From REEB95 sp963762425 (lineage in GTDB: Bacteria; Pseudomonadota; Alphaproteobacteria; ATCC43930; CGMCC-115725), in assembly GCA_963762425.1 (NCBI GenBank), contig CAVXKY010000024.1, forward strand, positions 124,001 to 188,000: a DNA stretch of 64,000 nucleotides, given 5' to 3'. The translations under genes were made by a program, and so were the position numbers. The stretch's first letter is position 1. Each line of letters starts with the position of its first letter. This document shows, one piece after another, positions 29,789 to 38,968 of this stretch. Below the pieces are notes generated by a model. The model did no database searches. It saw only the letters and a program-made list of their open reading frames with translations, and was not told where the DNA came from.

Positions 29789-30580
29789 ATGAAACTGGGC
29801 AGGACCGGGCCGAAGCTTTCGGCGCTGGTGGTGGCGCGCAACGAGCAGGCGCAGCTGGCCGCTTGCCTGGAGACTTTGCGCTTCGCCGACGAGATCGTGG
29901 TGGTGCTCGACCGCTCGACCGATGGCTCATCCAGGATCGCGCGGCGCTTCAAGGCCAAGCTGGTCGAGGGCGCGTGGGAGCGCGAAGGCCCGCGCCGCAA
30001 CGCCGGGATCGCGGCCTGCAAAGGCGATTGGATTCTCGAGGTCGATGCCGACGAGCGGGTGTCGCCCGAATTGGCCGCCGAAATCCGCGCCACGTTGGAA
30101 TGGGCCGACCAGGAGATCGCGCGAGGCTATTTCCTGGTGCCGATGGCCAATTACGTCGGCGGCAGGCTGGTGCGTTTCGGCTGGGGCGCTTATAACGGGG
30201 TGGCCGCCAAGCCTTCGCTGTTCCGCAACGGCGCGAAGCATTGGGGCGCCGGCCGCGTCCATCCCAAGATCGAACTCACGGGGAAGGAAGGCGCGCTGGT
30301 TCAACCCATGGAGCATCGGGTCGACCGCAGCTTGAGCGACATGATCCAGCGCCTCAACCGCTATACCGATCTGGCCGCCGCCGACGCGCGCGAGGCCGGA
30401 CGGAAGCCGCGCCTTTCGCGCGCGCTGCGCCGCTCGTTCTCGCGCGGCTGGAAATCCTATGTCGCGCGCCAGGGCCGCCGCGAAGGCGCCTGGGGCGTGG
30501 CGCTGGCCTTGTTCTCGGCGCTTTATCCGCTGCTGATCGATCTGAAGCTCGCGACCTTCAAGGACGGAGAGCGGCGATGA
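29789..30580 (+). CDS. Glycosyltransferase family 2 (LPS core WaaE/KdtX-like)
   Basis: A 263-residue GT-A-fold sugar transferase. It shows LSALVVARNEQAQLAACLET, FADEIVVVLDRSTDGS and the nucleotide-sugar DXD motif in LEVDADERVSPEL (about residues 88-100), then WGAGRVHPKIEL. The pattern matches the WaaE / LgtF-type beta-glucosyltransferases acting on lipopolysaccharide core. The C-terminus has a membrane-associating basic/hydrophobic helix. The stop overlaps the next methyltransferase start (ATGA), so the two are coupled. Confidence 0.87.
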   Translation: MKLGRTGPKLSALVVARNEQAQLAACLETLRFADEIVVVLDRSTDGSSRIARRFKAKLVEGAWEREGPRRNAGIAACKGDWILEVDADERVSPELAAEIRATLEWADQEIARGYFLVPMANYVGGRLVRFGWGAYNGVAAKPSLFRNGAKHWGAGRVHPKIELTGKEGALVQPMEHRVDRSLSDMIQRLNRYTDLAAADAREAGRKPRLSRALRRSFSRGWKSYVARQGRREGAWGVALALFSALYPLLIDLKLATFKDGERR

Positions 30581-31341
30581 GCCTGTTCGGCAAAAAGGGC
30601 GAACGCCGCAAGATGCCGCTGTCCGAGCGGCTCTACCGCCGCTTCTTCATCAAATATCACGGCCGTTATCTCATCACCGATCTGCAATACCGCGCCAAGG
30701 CGCAAAGCCTCGATTACATCGAGCGCCACATGGCCGAGGCGCTGATCTTTCCCGACCGCTGGGATCTGTTGAGCTTCGCTTTAAGCGAGGCGCCGGCGGA
30801 AGGGCTGGCGCTGGAATTCGGCGTCGCCGACGGATCGAGCCTGCGCCATCTGGCCGGGCAGAGCGACCGGCCGTTCCACGGCTTCGACAGTTTCGAGGGA
30901 CTGCCCGAGCATTGGGCCGGAACTTTTGAACGCAAAGGCAAGTTCTCCCAAGCCGGCGCGTTGCCCGAGGTGCCGGTCAACGTCACGCTGCACCAAGGCT
31001 GGTTCGAACACACCCTGCCGATTTTCCTCAAGACCCAGCCGCGCGCGCGCGTGGCGTTTCTCCACGTCGATTGCGACATCTATTCCTCGACCGCGACGGT
31101 GTTGCGGCATCTGGGGCCGTTGCTCGGGCCGGGTTCGGTGATCGTGTTCGACGAGTATTTCAACTATCCCGGCTGGCAGCGCCACGAATGGAAGGCGTTC
31201 CAGGAATTCTCGCGCGACAGCGGCATGTCCTACCGTTATTTGGGATTCGCGCAGAAGAACGGCCACGTCGCGGTGAAGCTGGCGGGACGCAGCGCCTCGG
31301 CCCGGCGCGACGCGACGCGCAAGCTCGCCAGGGCGCGCTAG
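30577..31341 (+). CDS. Class I SAM methyltransferase, TylF/MycF-like
   Basis: A 254-residue methyltransferase overlapping the glycosyltransferase by four bases. It contains the SAM-binding LALEFGVADGSSLRHLAG (about residues 80-97), HGFDSFEGLPEHWAGT and the metal/catalytic region AFLHVDCDIYSSTATVL. These match the TylF (macrocin O-methyltransferase-like) family that modifies sugars. With the preceding GT2 gene it probably decorates a surface glycan; the acceptor is not known. Confidence 0.83.
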   Translation: MSLFGKKGERRKMPLSERLYRRFFIKYHGRYLITDLQYRAKAQSLDYIERHMAEALIFPDRWDLLSFALSEAPAEGLALEFGVADGSSLRHLAGQSDRPFHGFDSFEGLPEHWAGTFERKGKFSQAGALPEVPVNVTLHQGWFEHTLPIFLKTQPRARVAFLHVDCDIYSSTATVLRHLGPLLGPGSVIVFDEYFNYPGWQRHEWKAFQEFSRDSGMSYRYLGFAQKNGHVAVKLAGRSASARRDATRKLARAR

Positions 31342-31502
31342 GAATTGGATTCATAAAGGCGCGGCCTATCGATCTCCGCCATCGGGGCAACGCGGAAACC
31401 GCTCTTCGCCGCATTGAAGCGAAAAATTGTCGATAATTAACCATAGATACCAATTGACCCCGAGCCAGGCCGCGCGCACGGTTTATGCTGGAAGAAGACG
31501 TC

Positions 31503-31841
31503 ATGCAAATTTCGATTTTCAGGCTGATGCTGGCGGTGCCGCTCGTTTTGATCGGCAGCATCTTGCCATGCGCGGCGGATTGGCAGGCCGCGACCGCGCC
31601 AAGCCTGTCGCCGGCGGCGATCGGCCGCTATGAGCAGATGCTCCAGGGCATGTCGCCCGGGCAGCTCGACCTCCTGTCCGCCCAGGCTTCCGGATTGCTG
31701 CGCATGCAGGCCGGCGCGGCGCCAAATTCGGCCGAACGTCAGGAGCTGAAGCAATACTTGCCCGAGTTGCAGGAGCTGAAACAGAACAAGGCCGAGCTGT
31801 TGCAGCTGAAAACCCAGCTCTGTTCGCTGATCTCCTGCTGA
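31503..31841 (+). CDS. Small secreted protein with heptad-rich tail, unknown
   Basis: From ATG 31503, 112 residues. A signal peptide is clear (hydrophobic MLAVPLVLIGSILP, cleavage near CAADWQ). The mature part is helical: LSPAAIGRYEQMLQGMSPGQ and a leucine-repeat LQELKQNKAELLQLKTQL that looks like a coiled coil, ending in ...CSLISC. An alternative start is 31485. It is not recognised as a family. Confidence 0.6.
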   Translation: MQISIFRLMLAVPLVLIGSILPCAADWQAATAPSLSPAAIGRYEQMLQGMSPGQLDLLSAQASGLLRMQAGAAPNSAERQELKQYLPELQELKQNKAELLQLKTQLCSLISC

Positions 31842-31880
31842 AAGCCGCCGCGGCGCGGCGCGGAAGTTGGCGCGGGCGCG

Positions 31881-32825
31881 CTAATCGTCATACCGCCCGA
31901 GGCGCACCGCGGTCTGGCTGGGCGAAAGATAACGCGACGGCATGATCAGCACGCAATCGTCGTAAGGCGTCTTGATGGGACGGCCGCCGTCCTGGGCGAT
32001 CACCGTGCCGGCCTTGGGGATGATCTCAAGCCCGCGATAATCCTCGAGGAAGCGGAAATCCGGGCTCGCCACCGTGACCGCCTCGGTGACGGCGATGACG
32101 CGTTGCGCCGGCGCAGGCGCGGCAAGGATACGCGCGCATTCGGACTCTTCGAGAATTCCGGTCGCGGCGAGGAAGCGCAACGTCACGGCGATGGATGTCT
32201 CGGCGGACGCCTTCTTCCAATGCTGGCCGCATTCGACCAGCAGCGCGGTCTGCGGCGCGGATTCATCGGCGAAAGCGCCGTAATCGCGTAAGCGCGGCCC
32301 GGCGGCATGGCCTTGGTCGCGCACGATCAACGCGGGCGATCCCACGCGGCGGGCGAGGGCGAGGCTCTTATCCGTCAGCCCAGTCAGGATCAGCGGCGTC
32401 GAGGAGGATTGCATGGAATGGAGATCGAGCAGGAAATCGGCGCTTTCGAACACCGGGCGCAATTCGCGGGCGCGTTTCAGCTCGGAATTCGACCGCTTGC
32501 CGTCGAGCGTGTTCTTGTCCCAGACGCGGTTCATGTCCTCGTCGAGATAACGCGAGGCGAGCGGGTCGGCGGGGTCGAAACCGGCATAGGCTTCGACATC
32601 GGCGAAGACCAGGCCGAGCGCGCCGCGCGCGGGGCGGGGACCTTGGCGGAACAGATGGTCGAGCGCCGCCGCGCCGCACAGCTCGTTGCCGTGGATGAGC
32701 GCGTTCACCACCACGAACGGACCGGGCCTGAAGCTGTCGAAGCGGGTCACGTACGGGATGCCAGTATTGCCCGCGCGGTAAGCCGACAAATCGGGCGGCT
32801 CGATCTCGATACGGATTTTGCTCAT
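31881..32825 (-). CDS. Succinylglutamate desuccinylase/aspartoacylase family protein (M14)
   Basis: A 314-residue zinc deacylase of the AstE/AspA type. Zinc ligands are visible in NALIHGNELCGAAAL (His, Glu) and FLLDLHSMQSSS (His), and the catalytic glutamate in LLVECGQHW. It starts at ATG 32825, overlapping the argE stop (ATGA). It forms an operon with argE and both act on N-acyl amino acids, so it may remove an acyl group from a similar substrate. A continuous frame joining it to argE exists only because of an indel in argE. Confidence 0.85.
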   Translation of the reverse strand: MSKIRIEIEPPDLSAYRAGNTGIPYVTRFDSFRPGPFVVVNALIHGNELCGAAALDHLFRQGPRPARGALGLVFADVEAYAGFDPADPLASRYLDEDMNRVWDKNTLDGKRSNSELKRARELRPVFESADFLLDLHSMQSSSTPLILTGLTDKSLALARRVGSPALIVRDQGHAAGPRLRDYGAFADESAPQTALLVECGQHWKKASAETSIAVTLRFLAATGILEESECARILAAPAPAQRVIAVTEAVTVASPDFRFLEDYRGLEIIPKAGTVIAQDGGRPIKTPYDDCVLIMPSRYLSPSQTAVRLGRYDD

Positions 32826-33977
32826 CGCGCGGCGCGCTCCATCAGCCGCCGCATGAAATCCCTCGCATTGCCGTATCTGGTCAAGCGCCACGAACTCGTC
32901 GGGCTTGTGCGCCTCCTCGATCGAACCCGGGCCGCAGATGACGGTGGGGATGCCCGATTCCTGGTAAAGCCCGCCCTCGGTGGTAAAGCTGACCTTGCCG
33001 GTGGAATTGGCGCCGGAGAGCGCGAGCGCCAGCAACACCGCCTCGTCGCCGGGATCGGCCGAGAGCGCCGGGGTGGAATTGAATTCGTCGAATTCGATGT
33101 TGGCCTGCCGGCTCACCGCCCGCATCTCGGCCAGCAGGGTCTTGGCGTGGCGCTCGAACTCGGCGCGGATTTCGGCCGGATCGTCGCCCGGCAGGTTGCG
33201 GATCTCGAATTCGAAGCGGCAATCGCGCGGCACGATGTTGAGCGCGGTGCCGCCCTGGATGGTGCCGGTGTGGATGGTGGTGTAGGGCGGAACGAAGCCG
33301 GGATCGAACGGCCCCTTATCGCGGCGCCTGCGCGCCATGGTCTTGAGATAGGCGACGATCTCGGCCGCGGTTTCGACCGCGTTGACGCCGGCATGGGTGA
33401 GCGAGGAATGGACCTCATGGCCGTGGACGCGGCAGACATAGCTGCGCTTGCCCTTGTTGGCGATCACCGGCTGCATCGAGGTGGGCTCGCCGATGATGCA
33501 CAGCCGCGGCTTGACCTTGCGCTTGGCCAGCGCCGCGATCAGCGGACGCACGCCGAGGCAGCCCACCTCCTCGTCATAGGTCAATCCCAGATGGATCGGG
33601 GTTTTCAATTTCGTGGCGAGGAAATCCGGCACCAGGGCCAACGCCACGGCGATGAAGCTTTTCATGTCGCAGGAACCGCGGGCGTAAAGCTTGCCGTCCT
33701 TCTCCGTCGCCTTGAACGGATCGCTGTGCCAGTCCTGGCCGTCCACCGGCACCACGTCGGTGTGGCCGGACAGCAGGATGCCGGGCCTGTCCAAGGGCCC
33801 GAGCGTCGCGTAGAGATTGGCCTTGCGCTTGGTCTCGTCGAACACCAGCTCGGATTTGACGCCGTAGCCGTCGAGATAATCCCGCGCGAATTCGATCAGC
33901 GCGAGATTCGATTCGCGGCTGGTGGTGTCGAAGCCCACCAGCTTGCGGATCATGTCGAGGGGAGAGAACGCCTTCAT
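32822..33977 (-). pseudogene. argE: Acetylornithine deacetylase ArgE, frameshift near its end
   Basis: M20-family zinc peptidase that releases acetate from N-acetylornithine in arginine synthesis. Visible are MIRKLVGFDTTSRESN, the metal motif LLSGHTDVVPVDGQDW, GSCDMKSFIAVAL, LTYDEEVGCLG (catalytic Glu pair) and RVHGHEVHSSLTHAGVNAVE. At about 32848-32853 one extra base replaces the expected ending GFMRRLMERAAR and TGA with a read-through into the next gene. Removing it restores a normal 384-residue ArgE that stops at 32824-32822. Confidence 0.85.
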
Positions 33978-34188
33978 GGGAACACTATCCCTCACGCCAA
34001 CAGCCGCCGCAAGACAGCCCCCAAACTTCCCCCGTTTTACGGGTGCGGGAATGGGAGGGGGCGGGGCGCGGCCGGACGGGACCGCGATCGTCACTATGCA
34101 TTTGATTAATCATGCGCCGGCCGCCAAAGTCGTCCCGCGGCGGATTCGCCGTGATGCAGCGCCGTTGAACACGATTTGAGACTGTCGC

Positions 34189-34989
34189 ATGTCCCCGGAT
34201 CTCGTCTTTTGGCTGGCGCTGGCGCTCAAGATGGCCATCACCGCGGCGCTCGTCGTCTTCGCCTCGGTGGCGGCCGAACGCTTCGGTTCGCTGCTCGGCG
34301 CGATGGTGGCGAACTTGCCAATCTCGGCCGGACCGGCCTACGTCTTCGTCGCGCTCGATCATGACGCGGCCTTCATCGCGGCAAGCGCGGTCGGAAGTCT
34401 TATCAGCAACGCGGCGAACATCGTCTTCTGCATCGTCTACTCCGTGTTCGCGCAGTCGCGGGGGCTGCTTGCAAGCCTGTCGCTGGCGCTCGGATCGTGG
34501 ATCGCGTTCACGGCGTTGTCGCGGTCCGTGGAATGGACGGCGTCCGGCGCGGTCGCCCTCAACATCCTGGTTCTCGCGGTTTGCATTCCCTGGGCGCGCC
34601 GGTTTCATAACGCGCCGATTCCGGCCGCCATGCGCCGGTGGTACGACGTGCCGTTTCGCGCCGCGCTGGCCTCCTTGCTGATCGCGATCGTCGTGACCTT
34701 AAGCTCGCGCGTCGGTCCCGCCTTGACCGGAATCATCGCTTTTTTCCCGATCGTGCTGACGAGCCTGGTCCTGATCCTGCATCCGCGCATCGGCGGCCCC
34801 GCCACCGCGGCCATCACCGCCAACGGGACTCTGGGGCTCGCGGGTTTAAGCGTTGCCTTGCTCGTGCTAAATCGTACGGCCATCCCGGCGAGAACGCCGG
34901 CCGCGCTCACGCTCGCGCTCGCGGTCTCGATCGGCTGGAATCTGATCGTCCTGGGACTGCGGCGGCGCGGCGCCCGGCGGCGGAAATGA
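34189..34989 (+). CDS. Multi-pass membrane protein, unknown
   Basis: A 266-residue protein with about seven to eight hydrophobic segments (for example residues 7-28, 38-55, 62-82, 90-108, 120-137, 158-175, 182-199, 215-235). The two halves look alike: AMVANLPISAGPAYVFVAL in the first and GIIAFFPIVLTSLVLILH in the second, suggesting internal pseudo-symmetry as in small transporters. No named family is recognised. It is preceded by 210 bases without a gene. Confidence 0.7.
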   Translation: MSPDLVFWLALALKMAITAALVVFASVAAERFGSLLGAMVANLPISAGPAYVFVALDHDAAFIAASAVGSLISNAANIVFCIVYSVFAQSRGLLASLSLALGSWIAFTALSRSVEWTASGAVALNILVLAVCIPWARRFHNAPIPAAMRRWYDVPFRAALASLLIAIVVTLSSRVGPALTGIIAFFPIVLTSLVLILHPRIGGPATAAITANGTLGLAGLSVALLVLNRTAIPARTPAALTLALAVSIGWNLIVLGLRRRGARRRK

Positions 34990-35006
34990 CGCGCTGAACC
35001 GCGCCG

Positions 35007-35918
35007 TTACAGCCCTTCGATGAAGGTGATCATCTTCTGGCGTTGGTCGGGATCGGGGAGGCGGCCGCGCGCCGCGCCGAGATTGTCCGCCATATGCGCC
35101 GGTTCGGAGGTGCCGGGAATGACCGCGGTGACGCGCGGATCGCCCAGCAGATATTTGAGGAAGAATTGCGCCCAGCTCTTGGCGTCGAAATCGGCGGCCC
35201 AAGGGGGCAGCTCCTTGCCGCGCACCGCGCGGAACAGCCGCCCGCGCCCAAAGGGCAGCGCGGTCAGCACCCCGGCCTTGACCTCGGCCGCCGCCGGCAG
35301 CAGCCGCTTTTCCGCCTCGCGGTCGTCGAGCGAATAGTCGATCTGCACGAAATCCGGCTTTTCCCGGCGCAACACCGCTTCGACGGCGGCGAAATCGCCG
35401 TGAAACGTCGAGGTGATGCCGGTGTAACGGCAAACGCCTTGCGCTTTCCAGTCGCGGAACGCCGCCAACGATTGTTGCGGATCGCGCACGTTGTGAAGCT
35501 GAAGCAGATCGAGCTTCGCGGTCTTGAGCCGAGCCAACGAGCGCTTCAATTCCGCCGCGTCGGGGGATTCGAGCTTGGTGGCGATGAAGATGCGGTCGCG
35601 CAAGCCCGCCGCCGCGACCGCGTCGCCGATGACCGTCTCGGCGGACCCGTAAGTCGAGGCGGTGTCGATGATGCGGCCGCCCGCATCGGCCAGGGTTTTG
35701 ATGACCGCGCCGGCGGCGCGCCTGGTGGCGTCGTCGCTATCGTCGAACACCGAGGCCGTGCCCAATCCCACCACCGGCACGCGCTCGCCGCTTCCGGGAA
35801 TGGCGCGGGTGATGGGCTCATCATGGCTTTGCGCGAAGGCGTCGAACGGCAGCAACGCCGAGGCGGCGAGCCCGGCCGAGGACAAGGCGAAATCGCGGCG
35901 GGTCAAATTCTGGGTCAT
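35007..35918 (-). CDS. Aldo/keto reductase with Tat signal peptide
   Basis: A 303-residue aldo/keto reductase. The N-terminus has the twin-arginine signal NLTRRDFALSSAGLAASALL with cleavage near DAFAQS, so it would be exported folded. The (beta/alpha)8 core shows GLGTASVFDD, IIDTASTYGSAE (catalytic Asp-Tyr region), FIATKLESPD (Lys) and LDLLQLHNV (His). An exported NADPH-dependent enzyme is unusual, since the cofactor would have to be bound before export. It is followed 11 bases downstream of the transporter at 35929 on the same strand. Confidence 0.85.
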   Translation of the reverse strand: MTQNLTRRDFALSSAGLAASALLPFDAFAQSHDEPITRAIPGSGERVPVVGLGTASVFDDSDDATRRAAGAVIKTLADAGGRIIDTASTYGSAETVIGDAVAAAGLRDRIFIATKLESPDAAELKRSLARLKTAKLDLLQLHNVRDPQQSLAAFRDWKAQGVCRYTGITSTFHGDFAAVEAVLRREKPDFVQIDYSLDDREAEKRLLPAAAEVKAGVLTALPFGRGRLFRAVRGKELPPWAADFDAKSWAQFFLKYLLGDPRVTAVIPGTSEPAHMADNLGAARGRLPDPDQRQKMITFIEGL

Positions 35919-35928
35919 GTCGCTCTCC

Positions 35929-37224
35929 TCAATCTCCCGATGCCATGACGGATGCCTCTGCGGCGGCGCGGCGTTCCTGGGTCCGGCCGAGCGCCATGGA
36001 CAGCGCCGCCCAGCCCAAGGCCACCGGCAGCGCGCACAGCGCGATCGCGCCGAGCTTCAGCCCCAGGAACTGGAGGCTGTCGAACACCCAGCCGTATAGC
36101 GCGTCCGAGCCGCGGAACACCACCACGTCGATCAGGTTCTTGGCCTTGTATTTCTCCTCGCGCCCGACGACGGTATAGAAGATCTGCCGCGCCGGGTTGG
36201 AGATGGCGAAGTTCATCCAGCGTTGCGCGACCTGGATCGCCACCACCGCCGCCAGGCCCGGCGCCACGGCCAAGATCGCGAAGCCCACGACATAGACCGC
36301 CGGCGATGCCGCCGCCGCGGCGCCGGTGCCGAAGCGCTGGATCAGCTTGCCGGTGGCGAAGAACTGCGTCGCCAGCGTCAGCAGGCTGACCGCCAGATCG
36401 ATGCCGGCGAAGATGCGCGTCTGCGCGCCCGCGCCGTGCACCGTGCTTGCCACGATGTTGGCCTGCTCGAAATAGAGGATGGTGCCGCCGAAGGACAACA
36501 GGCTCACCCAGCACGCCACGCCCAACAGATAAGGCGAGCGCGCCAGCTCGGGCAACGCGGCGAAGGCGCCGCCGCCGATCCGCTTTTCCGCCTTGGGCGC
36601 TTCGCCGCGGTTGAGATGCGCGGCCGCGCGTTCGAGCCGGTAGACGCAGAACACCGCCAGTTCGAGGAAGATCACGGCGGCGATCAGCAGATTGACCGGC
36701 CCCAACGGCACCGACAGGACGAAGGTGATGACCGGGCCCAACAGCGCGCCCGCCGTGCCGCCGGCGCCGATGAAGCCGAACAGCCGCTTGCCCTGCTCGC
36801 CGTTGAAGATGTCGGCCATGAACGACCAGAACACGGCGACCGCGAACAGGTTGAACACGCTCACCCAAACGAAAAAAACCCGCGCCACCATCACCGTGCC
36901 CAGATCGAGGCTCAGCAGCAGCCAGAACAGCGCCAGATTGGCGGCGAAGAAGTGATAGACCACGGGGATAAACCGCGCCCGCGGCAACCGCGCTACCAGC
37001 GCGCCGTAAAGCGGCTGGGCGGCCAGCAGCGTCGCGAAGGTGGCGGTGAACATCCACGGCAGGTTCCTGACGCCGCCGGCGATGGCCATCTCGTCGCGCA
37101 ACGGCCGCAGCACGTAATAGCCGGCCAGCAGCACGAAGAAATAGGCGAAGGACCACCACAACGCGCCGCGCTCTTGCGCCGTCCCGGGAACCAGGCGCGC
37201 AAGACGATGCCGAACCGCGTTCAC
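35929..37224 (-). CDS. MFS-type transporter related to NTP/NDP exchange (Tlc-like) proteins
   Basis: A 431-residue membrane protein with about 12 predicted helices. The opening GALWWSFAYFFVLLAGYYVL then RPLRDEMAIAGG and the loop FWSFMADIFNGEQGKRLFGF resemble the ATP/ADP translocase-like family first known from Rickettsia and Chlamydia, also found in free-living bacteria. The central part holds SFGGTILYFEQANIV, and the end a basic, alanine-rich tail. The transported substrate cannot be inferred. It probably shares a transcript with the Tat-exported aldo/keto reductase. Confidence 0.75.
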   Translation of the reverse strand: MNAVRHRLARLVPGTAQERGALWWSFAYFFVLLAGYYVLRPLRDEMAIAGGVRNLPWMFTATFATLLAAQPLYGALVARLPRARFIPVVYHFFAANLALFWLLLSLDLGTVMVARVFFVWVSVFNLFAVAVFWSFMADIFNGEQGKRLFGFIGAGGTAGALLGPVITFVLSVPLGPVNLLIAAVIFLELAVFCVYRLERAAAHLNRGEAPKAEKRIGGGAFAALPELARSPYLLGVACWVSLLSFGGTILYFEQANIVASTVHGAGAQTRIFAGIDLAVSLLTLATQFFATGKLIQRFGTGAAAAASPAVYVVGFAILAVAPGLAAVVAIQVAQRWMNFAISNPARQIFYTVVGREEKYKAKNLIDVVVFRGSDALYGWVFDSLQFLGLKLGAIALCALPVALGWAALSMALGRTQERRAAAEASVMASGD

Positions 37225-37240
37225 GCGCTCAAAACTTTCC

Positions 37241-37305
37241 CGTCACCCCCGCGCAAGCGGGGGTCCAGGGCAGCAGACTGGATTCCCGCTTTCGCGGGAA
37301 TGACG
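37241..37305. repeat. Double palindrome, CCCCGCGCAAGCGGGG / CCCGCTTTCGCGGG type
   Basis: Two hairpins in tandem, CACCCCCGCGCAAGCGGGGG and TTCCCGCTTTCGCGGGAA. TCCAG and CTGGA sit between them and CGTCA / TGACG outside, so the whole is also an inverted repeat. This element type is widespread in proteobacterial intergenic regions. It lies between two genes both read on the minus strand. Confidence 0.7.
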
Positions 37306-37335
37306 CTGAATGTTGGATGCATGGCCGCGATGATT

Positions 37336-38082
37336 CTACGGCGCGAGGTTGAGAATCTGCCTAAGCTCGGGCGCCGTGACCGCCTGGCCGTAGCCCGGCC
37401 CGCCGCGCTGGAACAGGCTCGCCTTGGCCAATCCGCCCACCACCACCGGATCGAAACCGGCGTCGCTCACCAGTTGCGCCGCGGCCTTGACCGCCGTGGG
37501 ATCGTCGCCGGCGATCGGGATCGCCAGACGCGGCGGCGGCCGGTTGGCCTCGCGCGCCAGGATCATGTAGGAGAGCGTGTTGAAGGCGCGCACCAGATGC
37601 GAACCCGGCAGGTATTTCTGCGAGGTGACGCCGATGCCGTTCTTCTCGACCTCGTCGGCGATGGCGCCGTCGCGGCCGGCGCTGGCGTTGCCGGCGTCGA
37701 GCACGGTTTTGCCCTTGAGCTGGGATCCGTAATCCTGGCCGAGCTGCGGCAGCGCGCCATAGGGTATGGCGACGAACAGCGTGTGAGCGTAGGCGATCGC
37801 CTGCGCCACGGTTCCGGCATGGGCCAGAGGACCGAGCCCCGCGACCAGATCCTTGAGCTCCTCGGGATGGCGCGAGGAAAACATCACCTCGTGCCCGGCC
37901 TTGACCCAGAGCGAGCCGACCGTGCCGCCGATGCGGCCTGATCCGATGATTCCGATCCGCGACTTGGCCGCGCCGGAACTTTGCGCGAAGGCGGGGAAGG
38001 GCAGGGTGGATGCCGCAAGCCAGGCGGCGCCGGCGCCAATCAGGGCGCGGCGATTTGGGTCGAAGGGTCGATGGTCGGGCAT
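37336..38082 (-). CDS. NADPH-dependent F420 reductase-like oxidoreductase with export signal
   Basis: A 248-residue Rossmann protein. After a twin-arginine-like signal (NRRALIGAGAAWLAASTLPF, cleavage near AFAQSS), the dinucleotide-binding loop IGIIGSGRIGGTVGSLWVKA appears, then MFSSRHPEEL, VLDAGNASAGRDG and HLVRAFNTL. This matches the NAD(P)-binding domain of F420H2:NADP oxidoreductase-like proteins (NpdG/YrrF type). Because these lack an F420 partner in most proteobacteria, the acceptor is unknown. It is the second exported oxidoreductase within 3 kb. Confidence 0.82.
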   Translation of the reverse strand: MPDHRPFDPNRRALIGAGAAWLAASTLPFPAFAQSSGAAKSRIGIIGSGRIGGTVGSLWVKAGHEVMFSSRHPEELKDLVAGLGPLAHAGTVAQAIAYAHTLFVAIPYGALPQLGQDYGSQLKGKTVLDAGNASAGRDGAIADEVEKNGIGVTSQKYLPGSHLVRAFNTLSYMILAREANRPPPRLAIPIAGDDPTAVKAAAQLVSDAGFDPVVVGGLAKASLFQRGGPGYGQAVTAPELRQILNLAP

Positions 38083-38178
38083 ATCAGCCTCCTCGTTTCG
38101 GGTTATGCCGATCTTGCTCCGGCGCCGGGGCCCGCGTCCATCACGCCTGCGTGATTCCGCCTGTTCGCGGCGGTTGGG

Positions 38179-38949
38179 TCACGAGGTGAACTGCTCCTTC
38201 AGCACGCGCTCGTTGAGCGTGTGTTCGGGGTCGAACATCAATGTCAACGCGATCTCGCGCGCCTGGCGCAGCTCGACCGAGGTCACGTCGCGCAATTCGG
38301 TGTAATCGGCGGCGGCGCTGACCGGGCGGCGGTCGATCTCCAGCGTCTCGAACTTGACCTTCGCGCTTTGCGGCAACAGCGCGCCGCGCCAGTGCCGCGG
38401 GCGGAAGCCGCTGATCGGCGTCAGCGCCAGCAGATCGGATTGCAGCGGCACGATCGGCCCATGCGCCGACAGATTATAGGCGGTGCTGCCCACCGGCGTC
38501 GCCAACAGCACGCCGTCGGCCATCAGCTCGTCGAGCCGCACCACGCCGTCGACGCTGATGCGGATCTTGGCGGCCTGGCGGCCTTGGCGCGTGAGCGAGA
38601 CCTCGTTGATGGCGAGCGCCTTCAACTCCTTGCCCTTGACGTTGCGCGCGATCATCTCGAGTGGGTGGATGACCACCGCTTCGGCGCGGGCGAGGCGTTC
38701 CTTCAAGCCCTCGGGGCGGTAATCGTTCATCAGGAATCCGACGCTGCCGCGATGCATGCCGTAGAACGGCACCTTGCGTCCCAGCTGGAGGTGCAGGGTT
38801 TCCAGCAAAAATCCGTCCCCGCCCAGCGGTACGATGATGTCGGCCTTTTCCGGCGGCGTCGTGCCGTAACGGGCTTGCAACTCGGCGAGCGCGGCCTGCG
38901 CCTGGGGCGCCTCGCTGGCGACGAAGGCTATGGAGCGGAATTCGGTCAC
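38179..38949 (-). CDS. nadK: NAD kinase
   Basis: Phosphorylates NAD to NADP with ATP. The 256 residues show DIIVPLGGDGFLLETLH (the GGDG ATP site, about residues 37-53), YGMHRGSVGFLMND, NEVSLTRQGRQAAK and DGVLLATPVGSTAYNLSAHG with the NAD-binding residues. The length matches the short alphaproteobacterial NadK. It is followed by the cofactor gene region but reads alone, with moaA 19 bases upstream on the same strand. Confidence 0.93.
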   Translation of the reverse strand: MTEFRSIAFVASEAPQAQAALAELQARYGTTPPEKADIIVPLGGDGFLLETLHLQLGRKVPFYGMHRGSVGFLMNDYRPEGLKERLARAEAVVIHPLEMIARNVKGKELKALAINEVSLTRQGRQAAKIRISVDGVVRLDELMADGVLLATPVGSTAYNLSAHGPIVPLQSDLLALTPISGFRPRHWRGALLPQSAKVKFETLEIDRRPVSAAADYTELRDVTSVELRQAREIALTLMFDPEHTLNERVLKEQFTS

Positions 38950-38968
38950 GGGGATATTGGGAAAGGGT

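Noticed and set aside
31881..34094. A bifunctional ArgE-deacylase fusion protein of 737 residues
   Set aside because: The proper ArgE end and an ATGA overlap with the deacylase start are visible one frame away; one extra base explains the fusion.
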